This document shows positions 53,155 to 62,478 of a stretch of DNA of 64,000 bases, piece after piece. Each line of letters opens with the position of its first letter. Positions within the stretch are counted from its first letter, which is position 1. Source of the DNA: JAPOKJ01 sp031421635 (GTDB lineage Bacteria > Pseudomonadota > Gammaproteobacteria > Burkholderiales > Burkholderiaceae_E); assembly GCA_031421635.1 (NCBI GenBank), contig JANOPA010000103.1, forward strand, positions 33,488-97,487, read 5' to 3'. The translations under genes and the position numbers were made by a program. The notes beneath the pieces were generated by a model, which was given only the letters and a program-made list of their open reading frames with translations, was not told where the DNA came from and did not search any database.

Positions 53155-54432
53155 ATGCTGGACAAAACTCTCGATTCGGAAAGCTTGGAGCATGGCTCGC
53201 ATACCGAAATTGCCGAGAATGCTGGCCGTTACCTCGGTCAGTCTCAGGCGTTTCGATCGATTAAGAGCTTCACCAATGAGCTCACCCGCATTCGACGCAT
53301 CCTCCATCAAAACCCTGAACTAGGTTTTGAAGAAAATTTCACGGCAAATTTGGTCGCAGAAGAACTGCAACGCTATGGTGTAGACCATATCGAACGCGGC
53401 ATCGGCAAAACGGGGGTGGTCGCCAGCATCAAAGGCAACCTACCTTTGGCTTCGGGCAAGCACACCAGTATTGGCTTGCGCGCCGATATGGACGCTCTGC
53501 CGATGAAAGAAGAAAACGAATTCCTGCACCGCTCGAAAGCGAGCAGCCGCATGCATGCCTGCGGCCACGACGGTCACACCACCATGCTTCTCGGGGCCGC
53601 TCGCTACCTCGCAAAAACACGCCAGTTTGCAGGCACAGTGAACCTGATTTTCCAGCCTGGTGAAGAGGGCTATGCCGGTGCCAAAGCCATGATTCAAGAT
53701 GGCCTCTTTGAGCGCTTTCCTTGCGACGCCGTATTTGCCATGCACAACTGGCCCTCTCTGGCGCCGGGCAAACTAGCGGTACGTCCTGGGCCGGTAATGG
53801 CCGCCGCAGACCGTATTACCATCAAGGTGGAGGGTCGTGGTGGTCATGGTGCTCACCCCTACCTCGCCGTTGATCCCATTTTGGTGGCAGCTCACATCAT
53901 TACTGCAGTTCAAAGCATTGTGTCCCGTAACGTCAGCCCGATAGATTCGGCGGTGATCAGCCTGTGCTCCGTTCAAGCTGGCAACCCTGGCGCAATGAGC
54001 GTGATCCCCCGCGAGGCAGAAATTGTAGGGACAGTGCGCACCTTCAAGCTCGAAACCCAAAATATGGTCGAGGCTCGCCTCAAAACCCTGATCGAATCCG
54101 TTGCCGAAGGCTTCGGGGCCAAGGCCACGCTTCACTATGAGCGCGTCTATCCGCCCACCATCAATTCGCCCGCCGAGGCTGAGTTCGGTGCCAACGTTGC
54201 TCGTGAACTGGTTGGGGCCGAAAATTTCATTCCAGACCTAGACCCAAGCATGGGCGCGGAGGATTTCTCATTCATGCTCCTGGAGAAACCCGGCGCATAC
54301 TTCCGCATTGGCCAAGGCGGTGGCGAGGCGGGATGCTTCTTGCACAACACCCGTTTTGACTTCAATGACAATATCCTGCCCCTGGGGGCGGCACTACTCT
54401 CTCGACTGAGTGAACGTTGGTTGGCGGCTTAG
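53155..54432 (+). CDS. Second M20-family amidohydrolase
   Basis: The 425-residue protein has LRADMDALPMKEENEF, RMHACGHDGHTTMLLGA, FQPGEEGYAGAKAM and MGAEDFSFMLLEKPG. An N-terminal extension of about 45 residues precedes the catalytic domain. It is paralogous to 50831-52021. The pair differ in charge around the active site, which may reflect different N-acyl substrates. Confidence 0.9.
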   Translation: MLDKTLDSESLEHGSHTEIAENAGRYLGQSQAFRSIKSFTNELTRIRRILHQNPELGFEENFTANLVAEELQRYGVDHIERGIGKTGVVASIKGNLPLASGKHTSIGLRADMDALPMKEENEFLHRSKASSRMHACGHDGHTTMLLGAARYLAKTRQFAGTVNLIFQPGEEGYAGAKAMIQDGLFERFPCDAVFAMHNWPSLAPGKLAVRPGPVMAAADRITIKVEGRGGHGAHPYLAVDPILVAAHIITAVQSIVSRNVSPIDSAVISLCSVQAGNPGAMSVIPREAEIVGTVRTFKLETQNMVEARLKTLIESVAEGFGAKATLHYERVYPPTINSPAEAEFGANVARELVGAENFIPDLDPSMGAEDFSFMLLEKPGAYFRIGQGGGEAGCFLHNTRFDFNDNILPLGAALLSRLSERWLAA

Positions 54433-54516
54433 TGCCCGGAAAATATGACAATGACCATCCATGGTCGTTCGCTGCAAGTTTTTGATTAGAATTTAGAAAT
54501 TGAACAAGGAGTCTTT

Positions 54517-56130
54517 ATGAAAATTTTTCGAATTAACTCGCTAGGCGCTCGCCTCGCGCTGAGCACGGTCATTAGTCTAGGGCTTATCGTCACCAGTGCC
54601 GCAACGGCCCCAATCGCGATGGCCAAGACTTATAAATTTGCTGACCAAGGTGATGCCTTGTCGATGGATCCGCATTCGCTCAATGAATCACTTCAATTGA
54701 GCGTACTCGGCAACATGTACGAGGGCCTAACGGGGCTAGGAAAAAACCTGGAACTGGCACCGGCCTTGGCCACAAGCTGGACCAATCCGACACCCAATGT
54801 ATGGGTGTTTGAACTGCGCAAAGGGGTCACGTTCCACGATGGCAGCCCCTTCACGGCCGACGACGTGGTGTTTACGTTTGCACGCACCCAGCAGGGCAGC
54901 TCGGACATGAAGTCCTACACTAACGATGTCATCTCCGTGAAAAAGCTCGATTCTCACAATGTCGAAATCACCACCAAGGCGCCCTTCCCGATTCTGCCGA
55001 ACGTGGTGGCCTTGGTGTACATCATGAACAAAAAATGGTGTGAAGAAAACAAGGCCGAAATGCCTGTTGATAAGCGCAAGGGCGTTGAAAACACGGCGTC
55101 CTTCAAGGCCAATGGAACTGGCCCGTACCGCTTGAAATCCAGGGATCCCGGCGTCCGCACGGTACTCGTGCGTAACCTTAACTATTGGACCAAGGTCGAA
55201 TCCAACATTGACGAGGCGATCTTCACGCCGATTGGCAACGACTCAACACGCGTCGCCGCTCTGGCCTCCGGCGAAATCGACATGATGCAGCCCGTGCCCG
55301 TGCAAGACGTCGCTCGTTTGGCACAAAACGCCAATCTTAAGATGATGCAAGGCCCAGAGCTACGCACCATCTTTCTTGGCATGGATCAGTCACGCGACGA
55401 GTTATTGTTCTCAAATGTCACAGGCAAGAACCCCTTCAAAGACAAGCGCGTGCGTCAGGCTTTTTATCAGGCCATCGACATTGAGTCCATCAAGACACGC
55501 ATCATGCGAGGTGCGTCGACCCCCACGGGCTTGATGGTTGCGCCTGGCATTCGAGGCTTTAACGCCGATCTCAACAAGCGTATTCCTTTCGATGCTGAAG
55601 CCGCCAAGAAGCTTCTTGCGGATGCAGGCTACCCGAACGGTTTCGAAGTCAAGATGAATTGCCCGAATGATCGCTACGTAAACGACGGTGAGATTTGCCA
55701 GGCCGTTGCCGGCATGATGGCCAAGATCAATATCAAGATCAATCTCGAGGCTGAGAGCAAAGCCACTTACTTCCCGAAAATATTGAGCCGCAATACCTCG
55801 TTCTACATGCTGGGCTGGACTCCTGGAACCTACGATTCTCATAATGCGCTTAATGCCTTGATGGCAACCCCAGCTCCTGGCGGTCGTGGTCAGTTCAATC
55901 TTGGTAGCTTTACCAATGCCAAGCTTGACGAGCTCACTTCCAAAATTGCCTCGGAAACCGACCAAGCCAAACGTAACGCCATGATCGCCGAGGCCTTCAA
56001 AATTCACGCGGATGAAATCGGTCACTTGCCGCTGCATCAGCAAGCTTTAGCTTGGGGCATGAAGAAAAACGTCAGCTTGATTCAGCGCGCCGACAACTTC
56101 AACGACTTGAAGTGGACGGTTCTTAAGTGA
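54517..56130 (+). CDS. Dipeptide ABC transporter substrate-binding protein, DppA-type
   Basis: The 537-residue protein has a signal peptide (SAATAPIAMA-K) and the SBP_bac_5 fold: ALSMDPHSLNESLQ, TFHDGSPFTADDVVF, FKDKRVRQAFYQAID and WTPGTYDSHNAL. It binds peptide or acyl-amino-acid ligands in the periplasm. It overlaps the DppC start by four bases. Confidence 0.92.
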   Translation: MKIFRINSLGARLALSTVISLGLIVTSAATAPIAMAKTYKFADQGDALSMDPHSLNESLQLSVLGNMYEGLTGLGKNLELAPALATSWTNPTPNVWVFELRKGVTFHDGSPFTADDVVFTFARTQQGSSDMKSYTNDVISVKKLDSHNVEITTKAPFPILPNVVALVYIMNKKWCEENKAEMPVDKRKGVENTASFKANGTGPYRLKSRDPGVRTVLVRNLNYWTKVESNIDEAIFTPIGNDSTRVAALASGEIDMMQPVPVQDVARLAQNANLKMMQGPELRTIFLGMDQSRDELLFSNVTGKNPFKDKRVRQAFYQAIDIESIKTRIMRGASTPTGLMVAPGIRGFNADLNKRIPFDAEAAKKLLADAGYPNGFEVKMNCPNDRYVNDGEICQAVAGMMAKINIKINLEAESKATYFPKILSRNTSFYMLGWTPGTYDSHNALNALMATPAPGGRGQFNLGSFTNAKLDELTSKIASETDQAKRNAMIAEAFKIHADEIGHLPLHQQALAWGMKKNVSLIQRADNFNDLKWTVLK

Positions 56131-57038
56131 TCGGAGCGCGCTTTCTCGATAGCGATCTTTTCTATAACTTTAAGAGAAGTCCTGTCGCTATCGGGGCGGC
56201 GATTGTTGCTTTGATTCTGATCCTTGGGGCGGCGCTCGCTCCTTGGATAGCGCCACATCAGCCTTACGACTTGGCGACACTAAGCCTGAACAACTCTCTC
56301 ATCCCGCCTTCGTTCTCGATAGGCGGACAGTGGACTTTTGCACTTGGCACGGACGATCAAGGCCGCGACGTTCTCTCGACGATCTTGTACGGCTCACGAG
56401 TTTCACTGTTTGTTGGACTGGCCTCAGTATTGCTATCGATGGCGATAGGGGTCGTACTCGGCTTGCTTTCGGGATACGTTGGAGGTCGCCTCGATGCACT
56501 ACTGATGCGCATCGCCGACGTCCAGCTTTCCTTCCCGGCGATCTTGATCGCGCTGTTGATCAACGGTGTCGCGCAAGCCCTCATCCCAAAAGGTAGCGGA
56601 GAGACCTCACTGGCTTTGGGCATTCTGATTCTGTCGATTGGTCTGTCGAAATGGCCTGACTATGCGCGCACCATCCGCGGCCAAACCTTTGTTGAAAAAA
56701 ACAAAGAGTACGTGCAAGCTGCGCGCGTGATCGGCGTCCCTTCGCTCAAAATTATGTGGCGCCACGTGCTGCCCAATGTGCTTGGTCCGGTGATGGTGAT
56801 CGGCACGATTAACGTTGCTCAAGCCATTATCGCTGAAGCTACCCTTTCCTTTCTCGGCGTCGGCGTCCCGCCTACTTCGCCATCGTTGGGCACGATGATT
56901 TTCAACGGTAACAATTTTCTTTTCTCTGGCGAATGGTGGTTGGTGGTCTTCCCGGGTCTTGCACTAATTTTGTTGTGTATGTCGGTCAATCTTTTGGGCG
57001 ACTGGTTGCGAGACGCGATGAACCCCAAGTTGCAATAA
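56127..57038 (+). CDS. Peptide ABC transporter permease, DppC-type
   Basis: The 303-residue permease has six helices and the family block FALGTDDQGRDVLSTILYGSRVSL. The EAA loop is visible (YVQAARVIGVPSLKIMWRHVLPN). It is coupled by overlap with its neighbours on both sides. Confidence 0.93.
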   Translation: MIGARFLDSDLFYNFKRSPVAIGAAIVALILILGAALAPWIAPHQPYDLATLSLNNSLIPPSFSIGGQWTFALGTDDQGRDVLSTILYGSRVSLFVGLASVLLSMAIGVVLGLLSGYVGGRLDALLMRIADVQLSFPAILIALLINGVAQALIPKGSGETSLALGILILSIGLSKWPDYARTIRGQTFVEKNKEYVQAARVIGVPSLKIMWRHVLPNVLGPVMVIGTINVAQAIIAEATLSFLGVGVPPTSPSLGTMIFNGNNFLFSGEWWLVVFPGLALILLCMSVNLLGDWLRDAMNPKLQ

Positions 57039-58003
57039 TGAAGACCCTCCTCGAAGTTAAACACCTTAGGGTGGAATTCCCGACACGGCGCGGCACACTT
57101 ACGGCGCTGGACGATATTTCGTTCGATATTGGCGAAGGCGAAGTCCTTGGTGTAGTCGGCGAATCGGGCGCAGGGAAGTCCCTGACCGGCGCGGCCATTA
57201 TTGGCCTGTTGGAGCCTCCAGGGCGCATTGCCTCTGGTGAAATTCATATGAATGGTCGCCGCATCGACAATCTTGCACCGGATGCGATGAGCAAGGTTCG
57301 CGGCCGAGAAATCGGCGCCATTTTTCAGGACCCTCTTACCTCGCTGAATCCGCTCTATACAGTCGGGAGGCAATTGGTCGAAACCATTCGAACCCATCTG
57401 CCCCTAACGCAAGCGCAAGCCCGCCCGCGCGCCATTGACTTACTTAAATCTACCGGCATTCCAGCAGCAGAGGAGCGCATCGAACACTATCCGCATCAGT
57501 TCTCTGGCGGTATGCGCCAAAGAGTCGTGATCGCACTTGCGCTTGCGGCCGATCCTAAGCTGATCGTCGCGGACGAGCCCACGACTGCGCTCGACGTCTC
57601 GATTCAAGCCCAGATTATTAGCTTACTCAAGAAACTTTGCCGCGAGAACGGAACTGCGGTGATGCTGGTCACGCACGATATGGGCGTGATTGCCGAGACT
57701 GCTGATCGTGTGGCTGTCATGTATGCGGGAAGAATTACAGAAATTGGCCCGGTTGCCGATGTGATTCACCATGCACAGCACCCATACACTCAAGGCCTGA
57801 TGGCCTCAATTCCGCAGATCGGAGAGGAGCAAGAGCGCCTCGCGCAAATTGATGGCGCGATGCCAAGACTCAACGCGATTCCAAAGGGTTGCGCCTTCAA
57901 CCCACGTTGTCCAAAAGTGTTTGATCGCTGCTACCAGGAACGGCCCGAGCTCATTCCCGCGGGCTCCACCATGGCCGCTTGCTGGAAGGTTGCGAACCCA
58001 TGA
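57038..58003 (+). CDS. Peptide ABC transporter ATPase, DppD-type
   Basis: The 321-residue ATPase has Walker A GESGAGKSLTG, signature FSGGMRQRV, Walker B LIVADEPTTALD, and the C-terminal oligopeptide-type CAFNPRCPKVFDRC motif, which resembles the Fe-S-binding tail of these ATPases. Start ATG at 57038 overlaps the DppC TAA as TAATG. Confidence 0.93.
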   Translation: MKTLLEVKHLRVEFPTRRGTLTALDDISFDIGEGEVLGVVGESGAGKSLTGAAIIGLLEPPGRIASGEIHMNGRRIDNLAPDAMSKVRGREIGAIFQDPLTSLNPLYTVGRQLVETIRTHLPLTQAQARPRAIDLLKSTGIPAAEERIEHYPHQFSGGMRQRVVIALALAADPKLIVADEPTTALDVSIQAQIISLLKKLCRENGTAVMLVTHDMGVIAETADRVAVMYAGRITEIGPVADVIHHAQHPYTQGLMASIPQIGEEQERLAQIDGAMPRLNAIPKGCAFNPRCPKVFDRCYQERPELIPAGSTMAACWKVANP

Positions 58004-59043
58004 CAAATCCAGCAAAGCACGCCACAAACGACCTGGCAAGAAGAGCCATCAGCGGCACCGATGCGCCCCTGGTTGTGGCCCAAGGCATTACTAAAATTTT
58101 CGACGTTTCAGCGCCCTGGCTTACTAGGTTGATAGAGCGTAAGCCGCGCCAATTGCTGACCGCAGTCGACGAAATCAGCTTCGATATTCAGCGCGGCGAG
58201 ACCTTGGCCTTAGTAGGCGAGTCAGGCTGTGGCAAATCCACTGTCGCTAGGCTCCTGGTCGGCCTTTACAAGACCAGCACAGGACACGTCACTATTGACG
58301 GCAAGGATCTTGAGCAACTACAAGGGCCAGAAGGCCCCGCGCTACGCCGTCGCATTCAGATGATTTTTCAGGATCCGTACGCGAGCTTGAACCCACGCTG
58401 GAGAGTCGGCGACATCATTGCCGAGCCGATGCACCAACATCGCTTAATGAGTGATCAAGGCCAAATTCTTGAGCGCGTAGGATCCCTGCTTCAGCAAGTT
58501 GGGTTAGCTGCCGCCGATGCCACCAAATACCCCCATCAATTTAGTGGTGGTCAAAGACAACGTATCTCGATTGCTCGGGCGCTAGCCTCTGATGCTGAGT
58601 TTCTGGTGTGCGACGAGCCCACCTCGGCACTCGACGTTTCCGTGCAAGCTCAGGTGCTCAATATCATGCGCGACCTGCAGCGCGCCAAGGGCCTTACCTA
58701 CCTCTTCATCTCACACAACTTGGCCGTAGTTCATCACATCAGTGATCGAGTCGGTGTGATGTACCTCGGCCGAATCGTTGAGCTTGCTCCCAAGAAAACA
58801 CTTTTCGCGAGTCCCCAACATCCTTATACCCAAATGCTGCTGGATGCGATTCCCGACATGCATATGAGTGGTCGCTCTAGAACTCCAGTGTCAGGGGAGG
58901 TGCCCAACCCACTCAACCCACCGAGCGGCTGTACGTTTCACCCTCGTTGCCCATATGCAGTAGAGCGCTGCAAAAGCGAACGGCCAGCACTTAGATTGTT
59001 GAAGTCAGGTGCACAGGTGGCATGTCATTTGGTCACGGAGTAG
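58000..59043 (+). CDS. Peptide ABC transporter ATPase, DppF-type
   Basis: The 347-residue ATPase has Walker A GESGCGKSTVA, signature FSGGQRQRIS, Walker B FLVCDEPTSALD and a C-terminal CTFHPRCPYAVERC tail. It starts at 58000, overlapping DppD as ATGA. It completes the B-(M20)-A-C-D-F importer. Confidence 0.93.
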   Translation: MTNPAKHATNDLARRAISGTDAPLVVAQGITKIFDVSAPWLTRLIERKPRQLLTAVDEISFDIQRGETLALVGESGCGKSTVARLLVGLYKTSTGHVTIDGKDLEQLQGPEGPALRRRIQMIFQDPYASLNPRWRVGDIIAEPMHQHRLMSDQGQILERVGSLLQQVGLAAADATKYPHQFSGGQRQRISIARALASDAEFLVCDEPTSALDVSVQAQVLNIMRDLQRAKGLTYLFISHNLAVVHHISDRVGVMYLGRIVELAPKKTLFASPQHPYTQMLLDAIPDMHMSGRSRTPVSGEVPNPLNPPSGCTFHPRCPYAVERCKSERPALRLLKSGAQVACHLVTE

Positions 59044-59104
59044 TTTCTGGGCTGATGACCAAGAATATGAGCTCCCCCGAAGCGAAGATGGCTAGCGAAG
59101 AAAG

Positions 59105-60040
59105 TTAGAGAGGCAAAAGTGAGTAAAGCTCGTCCGCTTTGAGCAGTCGATACGGTCGGCCAAACTCCAAAATGGCCTTCTCAGCCTGATGGCCAAAAGG
59201 CAGGCCTTGGACGATGATTGGCGCTTGCTCACCATAGGCTGAGCGCAAGCGGGTTTGGAAATACTCGATCATCGCATCCCATCCAAAACCCTGATCGTGC
59301 GCGGCGGGCTTCCACTGATTGAACTGACCAAAAACAATCGCTTTTTGCGCTTTCAAAGCCCCAGAGAAAAAGAGTTGATGGAGCATGCGCTCAACGCGAT
59401 AGGGGTGCTCCGCCACGTCTTCAAGCCACAGAATGCTCGAGTTCCCCATCGCTGGAAAATACGGCGTGCCAATCAAGCTACAGAGCATTGAAAGATTACC
59501 GCCCCAAAGCCTGCCCTCCAGCGAGAAGGGCGCACTAGGTGTTACACCCGGTATCGAGAAGGGTGCGTCCCATTGAACGATAGGCGTTACGCCGCGAAGT
59601 AGGGCCTGAAAACCGGCAATCATCAAAGGATTTAACGAGTCGCCACCAAAATCGACTGTAACAGTCGGGCCTGCAAAGCTTCGCCGTTGGCCTCGCGCGT
59701 AAAGCGCAGCCTGAAAAGCAGTGAAGTCACTAAATCCGAGCCAGATTTGACCACGGTCAATCGCCGCTTCGATCAAGCTCCAATCGATACGATCCAAAAG
59801 CCTTGAAAGACCGTACCCGCCACGCGTGAGCATCACCGCGTTGGCTGGCCCCTGCGCAGCAGAATGAATCATGGCGAGGCGAGACGCATCATCACCGCCA
59901 AAGCGCTGCCAACCTTCGCGAGGCGCCTGAATGCGAAGCTCGTACCCTAAGCTGCGAAGCCGCTCGCAAGCGCCGTCAAACTTGCAGAGATCAGTAAGAT
60001 CTAAGAACGCACCCGAGGGGGAAATGATGTCAATCAGCAC
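59105..60040 (-). CDS. LD-carboxypeptidase, S66 family
   Basis: The 311-residue serine peptidase has the nucleophile in WLGFSDFTAFQ, TRGGYGLSRLLDRIDW, and the Glu/His partners in WLEDVAEHPYRVER and PFGHQAEKA. It trims the D-Ala from murein tetrapeptides during recycling, or acts on similar substrates. It starts at GTG 60040. No signal peptide is evident. Confidence 0.88.
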   Translation of the reverse strand: MLIDIISPSGAFLDLTDLCKFDGACERLRSLGYELRIQAPREGWQRFGGDDASRLAMIHSAAQGPANAVMLTRGGYGLSRLLDRIDWSLIEAAIDRGQIWLGFSDFTAFQAALYARGQRRSFAGPTVTVDFGGDSLNPLMIAGFQALLRGVTPIVQWDAPFSIPGVTPSAPFSLEGRLWGGNLSMLCSLIGTPYFPAMGNSSILWLEDVAEHPYRVERMLHQLFFSGALKAQKAIVFGQFNQWKPAAHDQGFGWDAMIEYFQTRLRSAYGEQAPIIVQGLPFGHQAEKAILEFGRPYRLLKADELYSLLPL

Positions 60041-60097
60041 CGCATAAGTTTAACCGAGGACTAGCTTCACCGCGATCCTTGGGCTTGATATTCTCGA

Positions 60098-60230
60098 ATG
60101 ATGGAAATCGACTTCTCAAAGCTCACCGCCTATCAACGCTACAAGCTCAGCGCCAGCCTGATTGTTCCGAGGCCTTTTGCCTTGGTGACCACGATCGGCA
60201 CAACCGGAGTGGTCAACGCCGCAGCGTTCG
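60098..60230 (+). pseudogene. Truncated flavin reductase family gene
   Basis: The frame from 60098 encodes DFSKLTAYQRYKLSASL then VPRPFALVTTIGTTG and VVNAAAF, the standard N-terminus of an FMN-binding flavin reductase. Similarity stops at about codon 43, and the remaining frame runs into the convergent DUF3047 gene. The downstream half is missing from the window. Confidence 0.65.
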
Positions 60231-60270
60231 GAGCACGGGGTGTACTAGTCCTGTCATTCTGGGAACCTGA

Positions 60271-61269
60271 TTATTCGGATTTCGCAATGACTCCAACCGG
60301 TGGCTCGGCCTTGGACAGCACTAAGCCTCGATAGCGGGCTTGAGCATAAGTGTTGGTGTTATCCGTATCCGTCATGACGGCAATTGCGATGAGCTTGCCC
60401 GGCTCCTTGCCATAAGCGGCGCGGTAGTCATTCAGAATGTTTCTCTGATGCATTTGCCAAGTTCGTACCCCGGATGGGCCGCTCGAAGCCACGACCTTTT
60501 GAATACGTCCGGTATGAGGGTTTGGCACAATAGTATTCAGCGGGCGTTTATTGTCCCAAACATAGGTCAGGCTTGCGTAGGGAACGTCATGGCCCGTGAA
60601 GGTTTTGACTCTCTCCATAAAGGCCAATTCTTTCATTGGCAAGCTTGACTTGTCTCCATCAAAAGCCAGGACCACGCGCACCGGGCTATCTTCATTCGCC
60701 CGATCAGCGACATCGGCGCCCTCTAAGAGACCGTCAACCATCCAGGAAAACTGAAGGTACGGTAAAGACTTTGGGTCGATGTCCAAGCGCCTAATCAGAC
60801 CTGAGGCTGAGGAACGCGACTTTGCTTCGAGATAGACCCCTTTGCGATCTTTCTTCCAACCATAGTCCGTCTTTCGCTTGAGTGGATGGAGTATCCATTT
60901 CTCCCAGCCTGCTGGCATCACCGCGGTCGTCAGAACACTCGGAAAAAGTTCGAGCGCACCATCTTTAGTGTCCGAAACTTGCGCCGGTGGCGCAACCTCT
61001 GATTCGTTTGACTTACTCTCGGCGGCAGCCGTCTCTTCAGGCTTACCACTATCGATCAGCGCTAACGGCTCTATGCTCGAACATCCTTGAGTCAAAGTCA
61101 GGCAACAAAGAATGCCTAGAACGACAAGTCGTTGACTCGACGCTTTTGGGCGATCAGTCCACAATTTCGAGGGGTCTTTGCGCCTAATTGCCAGCAAACC
61201 GGGCCATTTGAACGTAGTGTCCTTCCGCCGCGCGACGGTGCAGCCAATGCGCGATACCAACTTAATCAT
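60271..61269 (-). CDS. DUF3047 lipoprotein
   Basis: The 332-residue protein has a lipobox (CCLTLTQGC at about residue 55-63). A DUF3047 domain follows, with LEAKSRSSASGLIRRLDIDP, LPYLQFSWMVDG and YVWDNKRPLNTIVPNPHTGR. The true start may be downstream, since the lipobox is unusually far from Met-1 and no internal Met precedes it; a TTG/GTG start is possible. The family role is unknown. Confidence 0.7.
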   Translation of the reverse strand: MIKLVSRIGCTVARRKDTTFKWPGLLAIRRKDPSKLWTDRPKASSQRLVVLGILCCLTLTQGCSSIEPLALIDSGKPEETAAAESKSNESEVAPPAQVSDTKDGALELFPSVLTTAVMPAGWEKWILHPLKRKTDYGWKKDRKGVYLEAKSRSSASGLIRRLDIDPKSLPYLQFSWMVDGLLEGADVADRANEDSPVRVVLAFDGDKSSLPMKELAFMERVKTFTGHDVPYASLTYVWDNKRPLNTIVPNPHTGRIQKVVASSGPSGVRTWQMHQRNILNDYRAAYGKEPGKLIAIAVMTDTDNTNTYAQARYRGLVLSKAEPPVGVIAKSE

Positions 61270-61282
61270 CTAAATCTGTCAT

Positions 61283-61308
61283 CCTCAATATTGAGGGTTT
61301 AGACCCTC
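61283..61308 (-). promoter_or_regulatory. Two overlapping palindromes upstream of the DUF3047 gene
   Basis: CCTCAATATTGAGG (61283-61296) is a perfect palindrome. GAGGGTTTAGACCCTC (61293-61308) is a perfect stem with a 4-base loop. They share GAGG, so only one can form. They lie 14 bases from the annotated start. Confidence 0.4.
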
Positions 61309-61427
61309 TGCAAAAACATGATGCCTGAGTTTTTGTCCTCGAAGTGAGGTGAAATCCACAGGTTTTCTATGATTTATTGCAGATTGAACAGATTTAAGCG
61401 AAAAAAATCGATTGAAGTAAAGATCAA

Positions 61428-62288
61428 CTAACGAAGCGAGGGTCGAGTAAGGTCACCAAAACTTCGATCCGCCGGGGGAAGTGTTCTCGTATAGGCGCCC
61501 ATGATGAAATAGCCAGCCACACACAGCATTAAAACGATCACTATCCCGAAGCCGATGCCGATCTTCCAGTTCTTTTTTTCGTCCCGATCTTTCGCGCCAG
61601 TGATTTTTGAAAACCTCGACGACGCGGAGCTTTCGGCGTGTAAAGCCTGAACCTTAGCGAACTCCAAGACTCGGCCTTCGGCCGCAACTTCTTGAGACTC
61701 GCGCATGCCTTCCTGTTCGCTACCGCTTAACAAGTCCTTGCCATCTTTGGCGCCTGCACCATTCATTTCAGGATATTGGATGCCAGGTTCGCTTGCAGGC
61801 AACTCAGGCCCAACTCCGTATGCCATACCACTCTCCCAGCTTTCAACAAACTCACGAATCGATACCGTCCACGGGTTCTGCATATTCTCATCAAAGTACT
61901 CAAAGAGAATGCCGTCAGCAGCGGCGGTCATCGAAAGCAGTACGGTCCCGCCGTTGTCACCTCCATGCTCATCATGAGGGAGGGCATCGGAGGTCGCTAA
62001 CGCGTAGGTACCTTTTTTGCGGTGAATTGATCGGGTTCTTCCGTCATGCAACGTTTCTTCAAGAAACTGTTCGCCCTCCAAGACCAGTGTCACGGTTGCA
62101 GCCACATGGCGATGGCGCCTACAGTGACCACGGCCTGCGTAGCGCAGCAGCATGTCCAGCCGGCGACTTAAAAGGTCGTAACCGAGTAAGCTGTATTCAA
62201 AGTCAACCCGGAAATCTTTGACATTCGGGTCGGTAATTCGGCGCCACTCTACCGAGTGCAGATCGAAGCTACTGGAGACGAGAGGCAT
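61428..62288 (-). CDS. Cupin-like protein with C-terminal membrane anchor
   Basis: The 286-residue protein has an N-terminal cupin-like domain (about 40-150) with potential metal ligands in GRGHCRRHRHVAATVTLV, then EQFLEETLHDG and SDALPHDEHGGDNG. An acidic low-complexity linker follows, then one C-terminal helix (IGIGFGIVIVLMLCVAGYFIMG). No known family was recognised for this order. It lies between a DUF3047 lipoprotein and PdxA-type genes on the same strand. Function is unknown. Confidence 0.65.
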   Translation of the reverse strand: MPLVSSSFDLHSVEWRRITDPNVKDFRVDFEYSLLGYDLLSRRLDMLLRYAGRGHCRRHRHVAATVTLVLEGEQFLEETLHDGRTRSIHRKKGTYALATSDALPHDEHGGDNGGTVLLSMTAAADGILFEYFDENMQNPWTVSIREFVESWESGMAYGVGPELPASEPGIQYPEMNGAGAKDGKDLLSGSEQEGMRESQEVAAEGRVLEFAKVQALHAESSASSRFSKITGAKDRDEKKNWKIGIGFGIVIVLMLCVAGYFIMGAYTRTLPPADRSFGDLTRPSLR

Positions 62289-62478
62289 GGGAAATCCTTT
62301 GGCATTTCACTTTACGTACAGTAGAACACGGCAAATTGATATTGGGCACGACAAAAGTAACATTGCGTGAGACAAAAGCATTCAATTGCAGGTTGAATCT
62401 AGTACCTTGCACCTTGCACCTCACACTTTTCGTGATCATCTTCAGTACGGATACGGTGCCACTGAATAGAACTCGAAC

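Noticed and set aside
62411..62427. Short CCTTGCA direct repeats before the pdxA stop region
   Set aside because: Only two copies; too short to support a repeat element or binding-site claim.
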